Counted from the stretch's first letter, positions 18,329 to 29,211 are shown. The stretch is 64,000 nt of DNA from Cyprinodon diabolis (GCA_030533445.1 CM060068.1:20117510-20181509); one strand, 5' to 3'. Notes: a model not told the origin generated them from the sequence alone. Numbers and translations: made by a program.

Positions 18329-20205
18329 GTAAACGCATGTTCCTATCAACTTTTCATGTTTTTGTAGGTTTACTCAAATGCGTTTTTGCATTTTTTTTGT
18401 TGAGTTGTTCGACCTTTATAAAGTCATGCAGAAAAACAAACGCTTCCCTGGTTGTGCTTCATTTTTTCCATTAGTAGTTTCATATATTTCTACGTTTTCA
18501 TGTTTGCATTATTAATCCTCTGAAATGTGTTTACTGCAAAGCATCTGGCTGCTTTTGCAGAGGTTTTTCCTTTTAAAACAGGCCTGATTGCGGCGTGAAT
18601 GTGACCAACTCTCTCTAAACATCTGAATACAAATTTAAAGAAGAATAAAACATGTGCTTGGAATTTTCTTTTTTTCAGTTTTTTTTTTTTTTTTTTTTGT
18701 CATGAACCTACAGAGGAGGATTAGGCGCACTGAAAAAATAAAGAAAACTTAACTGATCTTAAAATTTTATTTCAGTATAATATGAGAAAAAAGGTCAGAA
18801 TTCTGACTTTTTTTCTCATATTATACTGAAATAAAATGGTAAAAAAATCTGTTTTTTTCCAGTGGCCTTAATCTTCCGTATGAACCTGTAATTTGGTCTC
18901 ATCTGATGAACCCCAGTAGCTGATTGGTGGAAACTCCGCTGTAGACCAATCACTTTTCTGCAGCTGCATTAGTCACGCCCACTGATTAGAAAAACTAATG
19001 CTGTAACACAGAACTTTTAAGTAATTGCATAAAATTACCATTTTCTTTTTCTTATTGACTTCTTTAGCTTAGGCCCACAGCTAAAATTATTTAATTGAAT
19101 GTTTTATTCAACTAATACATTGTCTAGACCAGAGGTCTTCAACATGGAGTCCGTGACCCCTAGGGGGTCCATAGAGGTACTGCATGGGGGTAGCAAAAGT
19201 TTTGGCTGATTAGAATTTTTTTCTATATTTCCTCCTGCATTTTTTTCGACTCATTGAAATGTCTTTAAATCCACATTAATTGAATTCAACAAACTGTAGT
19301 AAACAAATAAATGGGGGCAGAAAATGCCTTTCAGTCATCAAAGCACACATTTAGCGATACACAGGAGCTCTTTCAAGCTGGGCACCATTTCATTCACAAC
19401 ACCTGTCCCATTAACAAGGAATCAGAAATACTTTAATAATCCCAGGGAGAAATTAATTTAATTGCATGACTCTATATTATATAATAGTGACTATAGGACC
19501 AGTTTGATTTAACACAATTTCATACCATCAGTTTGGGGGTCCTTGGCCTGGAAAACATGGAAGACCACTGGTCTAGACTATTGTGCTCTGGACTGAACTT
19601 TGTGCGATTATGCTCTAATTGTCTTCAATTGTGATTCCAGTCAACTTTTTTTGTTTCTTTTTTAAAGCTTCCTTTCAACTCGTTTAATCCAAAACTGCAT
19701 CTAGCTGTTGTACATCTTTTTCTCATTAGTAAAGGCAGGAGGGAAACGAGTGGCCAAGAAAACACTGGAGGATGGGACTCCAGAGAAGGAGACAAAGAGG
19801 CCTGAAAAACTGAGGTAGAAATCTCCATGTGTTGAACATGCCTCCACTCTAACTACCTTATAAAGGCTTGTATAAAAAGGGTGGAAATCTTTTCTTTTTC
19901 AAACCTGTGTAGCCGGTCCCTTGCCACCTCCAACAGGATGCAACAAGTTGGTCTGCTTCTAACAGGGACTCTTGACAAGGTGAACAAACATCTTTTAAAT
20001 TTTTTTTCTTTATATTTAGCCCATCTCAGCTCAAACAGCATCCATATTGTTATGACTTATTGTAAAACATTAGCCTAATATTTTGCAGCTGAGTCACGAC
20101 TTTCCAGAGACCCCAGTGAGTGTGAGGCACAGCAAGGTGCGTCCTGCTGTGGAGAAGTCTCACTGCCCTCGAAACTTCTGCATCCAGCAGCCCAGGAAGT
20201 GGTGA
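18259..20205 (+). CDS. dapl1: dapl1 (death-associated protein-like 1), complete, four exons
   Basis: Exons 18259-18328, 19730-19814, 19913-19979 and 20089-20205 join into 113 codons including TGA, giving a small basic, probably disordered 112-aa protein (human DAPL1 is about 107). The Dap-family block KAGHPPAVKAGGKRV is formed across the first splice, and the C-terminus ends NFCIQQPRKW, where human DAPL1 ends QQPRKC. Dap-family proteins are linked to autophagy control, epithelial differentiation and binding of dormant egg ribosomes with the C-terminus near the exit tunnel; the role here is inferred from the family. ATG at 18259 (ccaagATGg) is the only start that fits. Position between pkp4 and tanc1 supports dapl1 rather than dap. 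Confidence 0.93.
18710..18879. mobile_element. ACGGAAGAGG-family foldback, copy 1
   Basis: The ends ACAGAGGAGGATTAGG and, on the other strand, ACGGAAGATTAAGGCC are inverted repeats, and a T/A-rich palindrome surrounds one GTCAGAATTCTGAC unit. The exact 8-bp duplication ATGAACCT flanks it (18702-18709 and 18880-18887), pointing to a hAT-type mover. It is the shortest of three copies in the window. Confidence 0.85.
19130..19570. mobile_element. hAT-type non-autonomous element in dapl1 intron 1
   Basis: The left end CAGAGGTCTTCAACATGG and the right end, on the other strand CAGTGGTCTTCCATG, match the CAGNGGTTCTCAA-like ends of hAT elements. An exact 8-bp duplication GTCTAGAC (19122-19129 and 19571-19578) flanks it. 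There is no transposase. Confidence 0.85.
19730..19814 (+). CDS. dapl1: dapl1 coding exon 2
   Basis: The acceptor is tttctcattag and the donor is TGAG|gtagaa. It completes the Val codon and encodes KAGGKRVAKKTLEDGTPEKE then TKRPEKL. The KAGGKRV start continues the Dap-family block. Confidence 0.9.
19913..19979 (+). CDS. dapl1: dapl1 coding exon 3
   Basis: The acceptor is aacctgtgtag and the donor is GACAAG|gtgaac. It encodes SRSLATSNRMQQVGLLLTGT then LDK, the least conserved part of the protein. It lies only 98 bp after exon 2. Confidence 0.85.
20089..20205 (+). CDS. dapl1: dapl1 coding exon 4 (conserved C-terminus)
   Basis: The acceptor is atattttgcag. It encodes LSHDFPETPVSVRHSKVRPA then VEKSHCPRNFCIQQPRKW and TGA at 20203-20205. 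The FP...V..H.KP/RPA.EK pattern and terminal QQPRK are the Dap-family C-terminal signature. Confidence 0.93.
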   Translation: MSHDFPETPVSVRHSKVRPAVEKSHCPRNFCIQQPRKW

Positions 20206-20493
20206 ATTTGCCTAAGAATGCCCCAGAGTCTGTTGTGTGCCATCAGAATTGACAGATGTCTTGGGGGACCTGGCAGGATTTCTAGTTCAAGCGGTTTACT
20301 TTGAAGAAAAGCATTTTTTTCAATTTCTTTTCTAAGCTTTTTGAAAAAAGTTAACTATTTTTGGCCTCTTTTTTTTTGCTTTTTTCCAGGCTTTGATTTA
20401 AAAATGTTGTAGTGTTGCTTGCCAAGTTACTGTGTTAAATGTGTGGTTTATGGGTTAAAGTAAATCGACCAATGGGTTGGGGGGATGTGGATT

Positions 20494-20499
20494 AATAAA
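20494..20499 (+). terminator. dapl1 poly(A) signal (proximal)
   Basis: Canonical AATAAA 289 bases after the stop, followed by a T-rich stretch (ttaattttgttc). Confidence 0.6.
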
Positions 20500-20559
20500 G
20501 TTAATTTTGTTCATAGATTTTATATGAATAGCTTTGCAATGTAGATTTATATAAAACAA

Positions 20560-20565
20560 AATAAA
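20560..20565 (+). terminator. dapl1 poly(A) signal (distal)
   Basis: A second AATAAA 66 bases further on, followed by a T/CT-rich stretch (tcttccttctgctgtttct). Either or both may be used. Confidence 0.6.
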
Positions 20566-20984
20566 TATGCTATCACAGTTAAATCTTCCTTCTGCTGTTT
20601 CTAATTTGCGTTGAGCCCAAATGACCACTAGATGGAGCCAAATCTTTATCCAAGCATAGGTCTTTCAAGCCAAAGATACTTCAAGAAAATGTTAAGATGC
20701 AAAATAGAGTTGCATTTACTACATTGGGTTGTTCATGTTTGCTCCATGAAATGCAATTTAACTGAATGGGTCAACACAATACATAAAAGGTAATTTTTAA
20801 CTTGCATATAAACCAAAATATGCATGTGTTTACAGGGCTTTGTCTAATTGATCTTAAAAAATTGTCATGTTACAACCAGACACACAACTGTACACTGTAA
20901 TACTCACATATAGTATTGGAAGAAAAATGTCAACTTTAACACCCAAAGACAAAAGATGTATGTGTTTGTAGTTGACTCCTTTTT

Positions 20985-21421
20985 ACGGAAGAGGATTAGG
21001 GCCACTGGGAAAAAAAGTCAGAATTCTGACTTTAATCTCAGAATTCTGACTTTTTTCACAGAATTTTTAATCTTAATGTAGATGGGCACCATGAAGGAAG
21101 AGATGTGGCAACATTCAGCTTCACTGACAAAGATGTGAGTTTTTTGAGAGGGCCAGTGACACATTGGTGGAAAATGACGGAATTAGGCAACTTTTTATGT
21201 GCCCAAGTGGTCCCCTCATTAATGGGGGAGCAGAAGGTCATTAAAACAAGAGGGCTAGTCTCTAAAACAGACATGGCTATGGCTTGATGCTAACATGTTT
21301 ATCTGACAGAATTCTGATATTAAAGTCAGAATTCTGACTTTTTTTCCCATATTAAACTGAAATAAAATTTAAAAATCAGTTAACTTTTTACATTTTTTCA
21401 GTGGCCCTAATCCTCTTCCGT
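20985..21421. mobile_element. ACGGAAGAGG-family foldback, copy 2, with central insert
   Basis: The ends are near-perfect inverted repeats beginning ACGGAAGAGGATTAGGGCCA on both strands, with GTCAGAATTCTGAC units just inside each arm. The flanks TCCTTTTT (20977-20984) and ACCTTTTT (21422-21429) match at 7 of 8 positions. The middle, about 21061-21305, is not palindromic and is absent from copies 1 and 3. Confidence 0.85.
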
Positions 21422-21469
21422 ACCTTTTTCTCTTTTACTTTTTGGTAAAATTTAGATGGAAATTACTGT

Positions 21470-21540
21470 AAAACATCCATCCATCCATTATCTGACACAC
21501 TTATCCCAAGTGGGGTCGCGAGGGGTGCCTGTGCCCAACA
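21470..21540. repeat. short LINE-associated repeat fragment
   Basis: The sequence catccatccatccattatct followed by cttatcccaagtggggtcgc matches the common fish repeat associated with L2-type LINE/SINE tails. It is too short to place further. Confidence 0.45.
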
Positions 21541-21586
21541 CATGTGCAATGATTTAAAAAAAAAAAAAGGTATGGCCTGCCAAGAC

Positions 21587-22803
21587 CAGTGTTGGGCACG
21601 TTACTTTGAAAAAGTAATTAGTTATAGTTACTAGTTACTTCTCCCAAGAAGTAACTGAGTTACTCCAAAATAAAAGTAACAAGTTACTAGTAAAAGTAAC
21701 TATTGTGTTACTTTTGCGTTTCTCGCCCCGTAACCCTCACCACCCAGCCCCCACCTTCTCGTGGTGTGTTTCCAAAGCCAGCTGAATAGAGTGGATGACA
21801 AAGAGAAGAACCTGCAGAGAGTTTAGCATTTATTGCAACTCAATGTAAATGACATCAGGGGGGAACGCCATGTGAAGTTTTTTAACAGGGCATTCAGATC
21901 TGGTGAAATTAATAACTGGAGATGTCTAATTCTGAAATCCTGTGTGTTTGGGTTGTTATAGATACTGCAACATCTATCTATCATCTATCTATCAAGATGT
22001 ATACTCTGTGTGTGACATAAAATATGGATCTCCATCCCTGCCACAAAGGCCATCAAATAATGTTTAAAATAAAAAATACAGTAGGTTGAAAAGGCAGCGT
22101 ATCCATCCATCCATCCAGATCTCTCCCTTTCATTTGATCGTTCCCGCTCTCCATAGTTCTCCTGTGGCGCGAGCACAGGGCGACTGTTGCGCGCCTTTAG
22201 CGAGCATGCGCGTTTCCTGTCGCTTGCGCGGTGACTCGTGCCGCCTGCGCTGTGCAGAGATGCAGGGGAAACCGTACGTGACGGGGAAACGCAGCTCGAC
22301 GTAACACCTGTATTTCCATCAGGAAAACACTGTTTTGCTGCTGGAGTCATCCTCACTCTCCATCTCTCTGTGTGTGCTGTACGTTAACACCCACCAGCGG
22401 AAACACCCATCTACTCAACTGACAGACGGAATCTCACTATACATCAGCCATTCTCATCCTCCCCTCTCTCATGACCTAAACCTCTGGATGACCTAAAAAA
22501 TAATCTTTAATATCTCTTAAAAGTAGCACAAACAATATTTTTTTCTGCACAAATCTGCACTAACGTTGCACTAACCATTCAGTCTATTTGCAGAGTTTTT
22601 TGACGTGGGTGGGGTGTCAGCTTCACGCAGCTGCGCACGAGTCCTATCATGAAAAAAGGTTCATTGTGCGACCTGAGTAACGCGCAGTAACGGGGTGTCT
22701 GCAATGGTAACTGCGTTATAGTTACAGTCAAAGTAATTAGATTACTCGTTACTAAAACAAGGTAACGCGTTAGTAACGCCAAACGCCGTTAGTCCCATCA
22801 CTG
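21587..22803. mobile_element. hAT-type non-autonomous element, 1217 bp
   Basis: It starts CAGTGTTGGGCACGTTAC and ends, on the other strand, CAGTGATGGGACTAACG. Both ends carry arrays of AGTAACTAGTTACT/GTTACTAAC-type motifs. The exact 8-bp duplication GCCAAGAC flanks it (21579-21586 and 22804-22811). The interior has a GC-richer unique stretch (about 22140-22300) and short ATCT and CATC repeats, with no transposase. Confidence 0.88.
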
Positions 22804-23179
22804 GCCAAGACCAAAGACTTATCCAGTTTGGACACTTAAAAATGACCTGGTCCCCCTTGTGGCCTAAGTATTGAAAAACGTGCAAAAGTTTCCTAGGATT
22901 TTATGATTTCTTTTCATTAGTGTGGCCCTCTTTGATAATTTCCCATGAAGTCAACTTTGGTTCAAATGTCGACTAATGGTGCGCTTCACTGTTCATTGAG
23001 CTTGAAGTTCACCTTTAAGTCTTTCTCTGAATAATATGTGCAACTATAATCGCACAAACATCAAATTCATTGGAGATGGGCTTATAGCCTTTACCTCTAA
23101 CATAATTGTAATTGTCTTTCTAAGACAATCCTTTCCTTTACTTCCTCTGGTCCATGTTGAGTGTCGTACAGACCATAAC

Positions 23180-23746
23180 TGAATCCCAAACCGCCCCCGA
23201 AGCACTAACCCTTAACTAGTGTCACCACCAATAAAGTCTCACTTGCAGCTTTGGAAGGCGCCTTGATTGAAGGTGGGGGGAATAAATGAGAATGGGATGC
23301 CTTCTTCCCTCCAACGGAAACGGAAAGCAGTCATTGCTTTGGCAACAGTGACGCCACATGTGCATGACTGTTTCTCTGTGGCGCAATGTATACCAATGTC
23401 TACAGTCATAAAACTATTTCACCTTCCCTTTGGAATTAGGTTTTCTTCACACACCTAACTTGTGATTTTCTGTCAGTGCGATGAAGTTGCTGCAAAACCA
23501 GTGGAACTTACATTTAAAGGCATGTGTTTCCTCTGCCACTAATTTGATGTTACACCCACTGCCAAATTCCAGCGAGTCTGCACTAATGCAGGGTCTGTTT
23601 GACTCGCTATCTAAAGACTGGATGGTCATCTCGCCCTACCCTCTACGTGGTTTGGGATGGCATTTAATGCGAAGGACCCTCCACTGGAACACGCAAACAG
23701 AGGGTTACTGCTTAGGGCTAGTGCTTAGGCGCCGGTTTGGGATTGG
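23180..23746. mobile_element. MITE with about 30-bp terminal inverted repeats
   Basis: The left end GAATCCCAAACCGCCCCCGA followed by AGCACTAACCC matches the right end read on the other strand, CAATCCCAAACCGGCGCCTA followed by AGCACTAGCCC. No convincing target duplication was seen and I cannot name the superfamily. Internal open frames are short and unrecognised. Confidence 0.65.
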
Positions 23747-23784
23747 ACCCATGTCAGCAAATAGCACAATGAATACCTACAGCC

Positions 23785-24106
23785 CAGTGGCGGCTGCTGC
23801 TCTGGAACTGCGGGGCTCTACTTTTTTGCTGCTTACTTCAATAGACGGAGGCTGAAACCTCAACAAGGATTTCTCATAGAGACTGACAGGCAGCATCCTG
23901 CTGCTCAAGAGCGAGGGGAGATTGCATCCGAGAGTGGGCTTAATAGCTGATTAATGTGCAACATATTCATGATATCAGGCACATTTAGTTCATATTTAAT
24001 GCAGTTTAATGACTAAATTCATGAAGTTTGACAATACATATTTTTATTTAATTAGATTTACAAGAAAGGTTTAGCCACCCTAATGTTGAATGAGAAATCG
24101 CCACTG
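23785..24106. mobile_element. possible hAT-like element (CAGTGGCGG ends)
   Basis: The left end CAGTGGCGGCTGCTGC and the right end, on the other strand CAGTGGCGATTTCTC, share eight bases in inverted orientation, as in hAT ends. The expected 8-bp duplication is not visible, so this may be a degraded or chance pairing. Confidence 0.4.
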
Positions 24107-24111
24107 CTGAG

Positions 24112-24116
24112 GTGGG

Positions 24117-24172
<56 letters not shown>

Positions 24173-24178
24173 GCCCAC
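24112..24178. repeat. (TA)n run flanked by 9-bp inverted arms
   Basis: GTGGGCCTA (24112-24120) and TAGGCCCAC (24170-24178) are exact reverse complements around about 50 bases of pure TA. The whole 67 bp can form one cruciform/hairpin. Confidence 0.9.
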
Positions 24179-24216
24179 TGACTAAATATAAAGAGGACAT
24201 CTTTGATGCCAATTGG

Positions 24217-25117
24217 TAGTGATGGTGAGATGAAGCCTTGTGAGGCATAGAACCGTTTGGACAAATTGCTTCAACGATCCCCACAGTTCATGAAGCTTCA
24301 TTTCAAAATGTCACCACCTACTGGCAAAGTGCAAAACTACAGTTAGTAGTTTAGTAATCTAATTTGTAATTTTTTTTAATTGTTTTTTCCCCATTTAAGT
24401 TCCTTTGAAATTGTTAATAATTAGTCTGTGTAGTAAAATCTTTTGCAGTTTTTTTGTGTGTAAAATTTCTTAGAAGAGAAAAATCATTTAGATACACTAT
24501 TTTTTCTGCCATTTTAGGGAAATGAGCTCAAGCAGACAGTGAAAGTGCTTGTACAAATTGGGCAATGATGAGCATAATGAAAGGGGTTAGTCATTTTTGT
24601 TAAAAATTAATAGTTTTTCCACATTTTTTGGTTTTAATCGAGTTGGAAGTTATGTGTTAAACCAACCAATCTACATTTGTACCAGGGCAAACCAATACAT
24701 ATTAGTCACATAAGCCAAAATGCTTGTGTTTTATTGCAAATTTCAAAAGTCTGAGGTTGAAATTGAACCAACAACCTCAGGAGTGCAAGTCCATGTCTTA
24801 CAGCTGACGCCACTTTCAAGGAAACAGCTAATTTGAAAGCAATTGTACTTAACACCAATCTTACAACTGTAACCAGTGGCTTGCCCCGAATTTGATCATT
24901 ACATTGTGTGATCTAACCAAACTAGTTTCAACCATCTAGATTGGTTGGAAAAAACCAATCTATTATTAGAATATAAACAAACTTGATCCAACTAACAGCA
25001 ACTCTCCTACAAACTCCCACATTTTGACTGAGTAGTGAGGCTGTTTAAATGCCCGCCGAAGTGCCAGGTGAGCTGAACCAAAGCGGTCGCTGGGTAGCAG
25101 GGCTCATAACATCACTA
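24217..25117. mobile_element. hAT-like element with degraded ends
   Basis: The left end TAGTGATGG and the right end, on the other strand TAGTGATGTTATGAGCCC, are inverted. The flanks CCAATTGG (24209-24216) and GTAATTGG (25118-25125) agree at 6 of 8 positions. The interior has no recognised coding sequence. Confidence 0.55.
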
Positions 25118-25397
25118 GTAATTGGTTGGCACACCTTAATTTAACATCTCTCATTGACCACATTATTTTTAGTCTTTTGTGGGGTACCATATTTTTTTCT
25201 AGGCCTGTTTCTTGAGTTCATGCTTTTAAATCATTGCATTGAAGCATGATGGAAAAGAGCTGTCTGACTTTCATTTATTTATGATCATGTCATTTTTTTA
25301 TTTATTTCCAAGGTCCAGTTAAAATGATTTCTGTGGCCATTATGTTTTTTTTTCAATAAACAAGAGGTACCTATAATTTTGTCCACGTGTGTTATCC

Positions 25398-25898
25398 CTA
25401 AATCTGCAGGATGATTGGTCTGTCTGACAGGGTAAGACATTTTCCTATCAATCCACAACCCAAAAATTTGTTTTTTAACATGTCTGTCAACCGTTTGTTT
25501 CCATGAATACAACCACAATATCTGCTCATTTGTTTGCTAGAAATGTACACAACAGTTGCCTTGTAAACACAATGTGCTGACAAGAATCCCTCTATGGCGT
25601 TCATGCTGTTCATGCATGCCTTTGATGCCATCTGTGTGCAAAGTTCAGAGACCTCCTCAGATCTGTTTGAGGAGTAGCAGCAGTCGGTGGTCCCATGACC
25701 TGCAGGTATGGTGCTTTTCAGTGGCAGAGGGGGCCCATGAGGAAACCCTGCTGACCCTGCGGCGTGCAGCGACATGGCAGAGAAAGCCCCCTGTTTGGTG
25801 ACTCCATAAGAAGGCATGAAACAGGGAAAATATAATCTGAACATATTAAAATCATTCTGCAAAAAAATTATAATACCTCTAGAGGGCACCATATACAA
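25398..25898 (-). other. unrecognised 166-codon open frame
   Basis: An uninterrupted minus-strand frame begins with ATG at 25898. The translation has no domain, signal peptide or membrane segment I recognise, and composition is mixed (Ser, Cys, Ala, Gly). Part of it (25560-25800) is GC-richer than its surroundings, which could mean an old exon, processed copy or repeat. I do not call it a gene. Confidence 0.2.
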
Positions 25899-27084
25899 GG
25901 AGAGGACAGTGAGGTTTATTTAATCATGACACAGTAGTGCTTACCCAAAGTGAACCTTTTGGAACTACCAAATAATACATAGGCATACTGTATGGCAATA
26001 GATCATATTCCAGTAGGGCATTTTTGTTATGCTATCAACATTTTGATCCGTTGTTTGGTCATTAACTTGCAATTAGAAGATTAGACTGGCTGGTTGAAGA
26101 GGCCCAGATCCACTTGACACACTTGATAGATATAATCTACCAAAAACTAAAATTCTTGTCATATAAATTCCCAAAAGAAATCCCTGCCAAAAAAAAAGGC
26201 AGGGACATTCATTATACTGGGTTTTTAGAGAATAAATTGAGTCAGAAGGACCAGCTGAGCAATATTGTTCGCTTGGTTATATAGCTCCCTAGAGACAGAT
26301 GGTTCGGTCAATAAAAGATAATGACTGGGATGGTTTTTCAGTTAGAGATTCAGTTCAAATATCTTTTCAATCAAAACAATTAAACCGATTTACTTTGAGC
26401 CAATAAAACCAGAGAAAACAATAAAAAATTAGTCACATTTTTACAGACCAAAATTGTAAAACTTCAAATCATGTTTAGGCAAACAATTTACTTAAAAAAA
26501 AAACCCATAATAAAAGTAAAGGAAGGTAAACTGATAAAAATGCATTCCAGAGGAATGAACTTTGACTCGATGACTTAACTCGAGTCAGACCTACGTCACA
26601 CATGTGATAAAGTTAGACTTAGTTTATATTACAAAAAAAAAAGTTAACTTGACTCGAGAATGATTTGATGCTCTTATTGCATTTAAAAATTACCACGTGC
26701 TGAAAGCTTGAATTAGCTCCAATCATTGGAGCTTGCCCTAATTTCTGATCATTCAGCTAACTGATAACCAACATGGAGGGGCTCAAAGAGCATTTGCTTA
26801 TAATTTCCAGATGATAAAGTTATCATCAAACATGTAAAGGGATTAATTTGGACAGACTTTAAAGATTTAATGACACATATTCATACGTGTTACCTGGTTT
26901 TATGGTAAAAACCATTTAGCTGGCAAAATAGAAAACAGTGGGAAAGAAGCAAGTATAGATAAATTTTGGCAATCAGGCCTTATGATTTTCACTAAGTGCT
27001 TTATGTTGTACAGCACTGTGTGTAAGGAAATTTGTTAGATACGAACGATTGAGTGCAATTTAAAATAAACTGTTTTACACGAAG

Positions 27085-27400
27085 AGACTCCACAGCTCTC
27101 GTTGCAGGACCAGCAGGTTCTGCAACAGCTTTTTCCCGCTGCCATAAGACGGCTGAACTGTTAAAAACTCTAATCAAGTCACAAATCTAGACTCTGCATC
27201 ACACTGTAAACATCTTACTTGCACTACATGGCGAATCTTCAAATCCCCTTGAATACAATTCAACTCAGTTTTTCTACAGCAATTTGTACCATATCTATTT
27301 AATCTTTTTCAACGCTCTTAACCTTTCACATCAATGCCGTTTGCGCCATGTCTCTCCTGCACTGTTTTCATGTTGATCACTGTTGCACTTTACAGATGGA
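27085..27400 (+). mobile_element. probable LINE 3' end fragment
   Basis: The sequence gcaggttctgcaacagcttt then ttcccgctgccataagacgg resembles the RPxGSxNSFFPxAIRLLN C-terminal motif and 3' UTR of fish CR1/L2/Rex-type LINEs. Frames are broken. Limits and clade are uncertain. Confidence 0.4.
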
Positions 27401-27861
27401 AATGTTTATTTCACTGCTAAACTGCTCATTCACTGTCAAAAAAGCTGTATGCATTTTAATTTCGTTTTCTATGCACTTTTTTTTTTTTACACAAAATGAC
27501 AAAAGTCTGTCTAAGTCTAATCTAAATTCAGTAGCACAAAACAGCAAAACCTTCTGCATGGAGATTGCATGTTCTTCTCCTCCAATATCCAAAACATTAC
27601 TGTCATTCCCTCTTGTTGAGCAAGATATGACCACTGTTTTAAGGGATGCCTTCCCCTACCCTTATTCTGCAGCCCTACAACGATCAGGGGGCAAAGACAA
27701 TGGATGGAGTTTAATACGTTATGATTTTCAGGGTGGGGATGGTGAGGAACATTTACCCCTAATCATTTCCTTCATTCTTCAAACTTGATTTTTTTCTTTA
27801 TCTTAAAGCAATCAACTCTTTTTAGACATGCAGACTGGCAAGATTACAGTGAGGCAACATC

Positions 27862-28002
27862 TGCATATGCAACATAGACATATGTAACATAAACATATGC
27901 AACATCTACATATACAGTACAACTTAGACATATGCAGCATAGACATATGCAACAAATACATGTGCAACTTATACATATGCAGACAACACATATGCAACAA
28001 CA
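27862..28002. repeat. minisatellite with about 15-bp unit ACATATGCAACATAG
   Basis: About nine diverged tandem copies, for example acatatgcaacatag, acatatgtaacataa, acatatgcaacatct and acatatgcaacaaat. Unit length is about 15, with a few 17-18 variants. Confidence 0.8.
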
Positions 28003-29211
28003 GCACAACATCTAGACATTTTATATCTGCTTATTTTTGACCCAAACGGAACCTCATATTAGGACCTCTGGTCTAATGCATAACATGTTAAGTGTAGATC
28101 GCACATGTATTTTGCTCAGGTTGGGGAGTTCTAGGCTAACAATGGGCTTGTAATAAAGAATCCATTTGATTTTACTCCCTACCTACTATTGTCATTATGT
28201 GTTGGTTTTGGCTTGTTGTCATCCATATTAAGAAAATCCAGTGCCAGAAACACCTATGACCTACTTGGGCTCCACATTTAGAGATATGTTATTTCATATA
28301 TGGTTAGCCCCCACAGAGTTTGATATTTGTCCTTAATAAGACCTCTGTTGTCTCAGGAGCCATCTTTTTCTGGTGTAGCTTGTTAGAGCAGCATATAATC
28401 TGACACTGAGTGGAATAGGTTAGATAAATGTGTCAGGGTAGCTCTGCAACTATGTCCCAGTGCAGGTGGTGGGATACAGAAAAATTCTAGAAAAATAACA
28501 TCCCTGTTGGACAATGTGTCCCACCCCATGAAGCTGACTTTTACAGAACTGGAGAGCTCCCCTCCCACCCAAAGTGCACTATGGAGAGTAGTTGCAGATC
28601 TTTTCTTCCAGCACCTGTTAGACTTTGGGAGTTGTTCTTTAATTGCATAGTTATATTTTGTTGTAAACCCTGTTGGCTGCTGATACACCTGGATTCCCCC
28701 CTCTGACGGAGAAAGAACAAGATTATTATGTTCTATTCTTTTTTATGTATTTATTAGGAAGCAATGCACATTACAGTAGAGGTGTGTGTCAATGTGCACA
28801 CCTTTTCACATTGGGTAACAGTTATTAACAATGTACATATTGGCATCGTAAAAATATTGTGCAACTCGAAGAGTTGAGAACAAGGCATACAATCGACCTC
28901 CTAGGGTGTTTTTGTTAATTAAATGGTACGAACAGTACATCACACAACTAAAAAAAAAAACAAATAAAAAATAATTATAGAGCGAAGTAATAAATATCAT
29001 AATAGTTAAAAAGCTGAGGATCTATTTAAGCTATAATTAGTATAAATAAAGCCACCCAAGAATTCAAAAATAAATTGTCATAGAATTGATCAGGATTACC
29101 TTTCACTGAATATTATGTTCTATTCTGATTGGTCAACAACATAAAAAGAAAGCTTAATTGATCTCAAACAATATTTTTTTGTTAACTTGCTTTGATTTGG
29201 AATCAATGACA

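Larger units (their letters stand above)
18329..19729 (+). other. dapl1: dapl1 intron 1
   Basis: A 1.4-kb intron that holds a small palindromic element (18710-18879) and a hAT-type element (19130-19570). The other two dapl1 introns are only about 100 bp. Confidence 0.75.
20206..20580 (+). other. dapl1: dapl1 3' UTR
   Basis: AT-rich sequence after the dapl1 stop, with two AATAAA signals (20494-20499 and 20560-20565). The end is estimated. Confidence 0.7.

Noticed and set aside
18259..18474. Single-exon 71-aa protein reading through the dapl1 exon 1 donor
   Set aside because: The frame after 18328 loses Dap-family similarity, while splicing to 19730 restores HPPAVKAGG exactly.
27348..27788. 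146-codon + strand open frame
   Set aside because: It overlaps the tail of a probable LINE fragment and has no recognisable motif.
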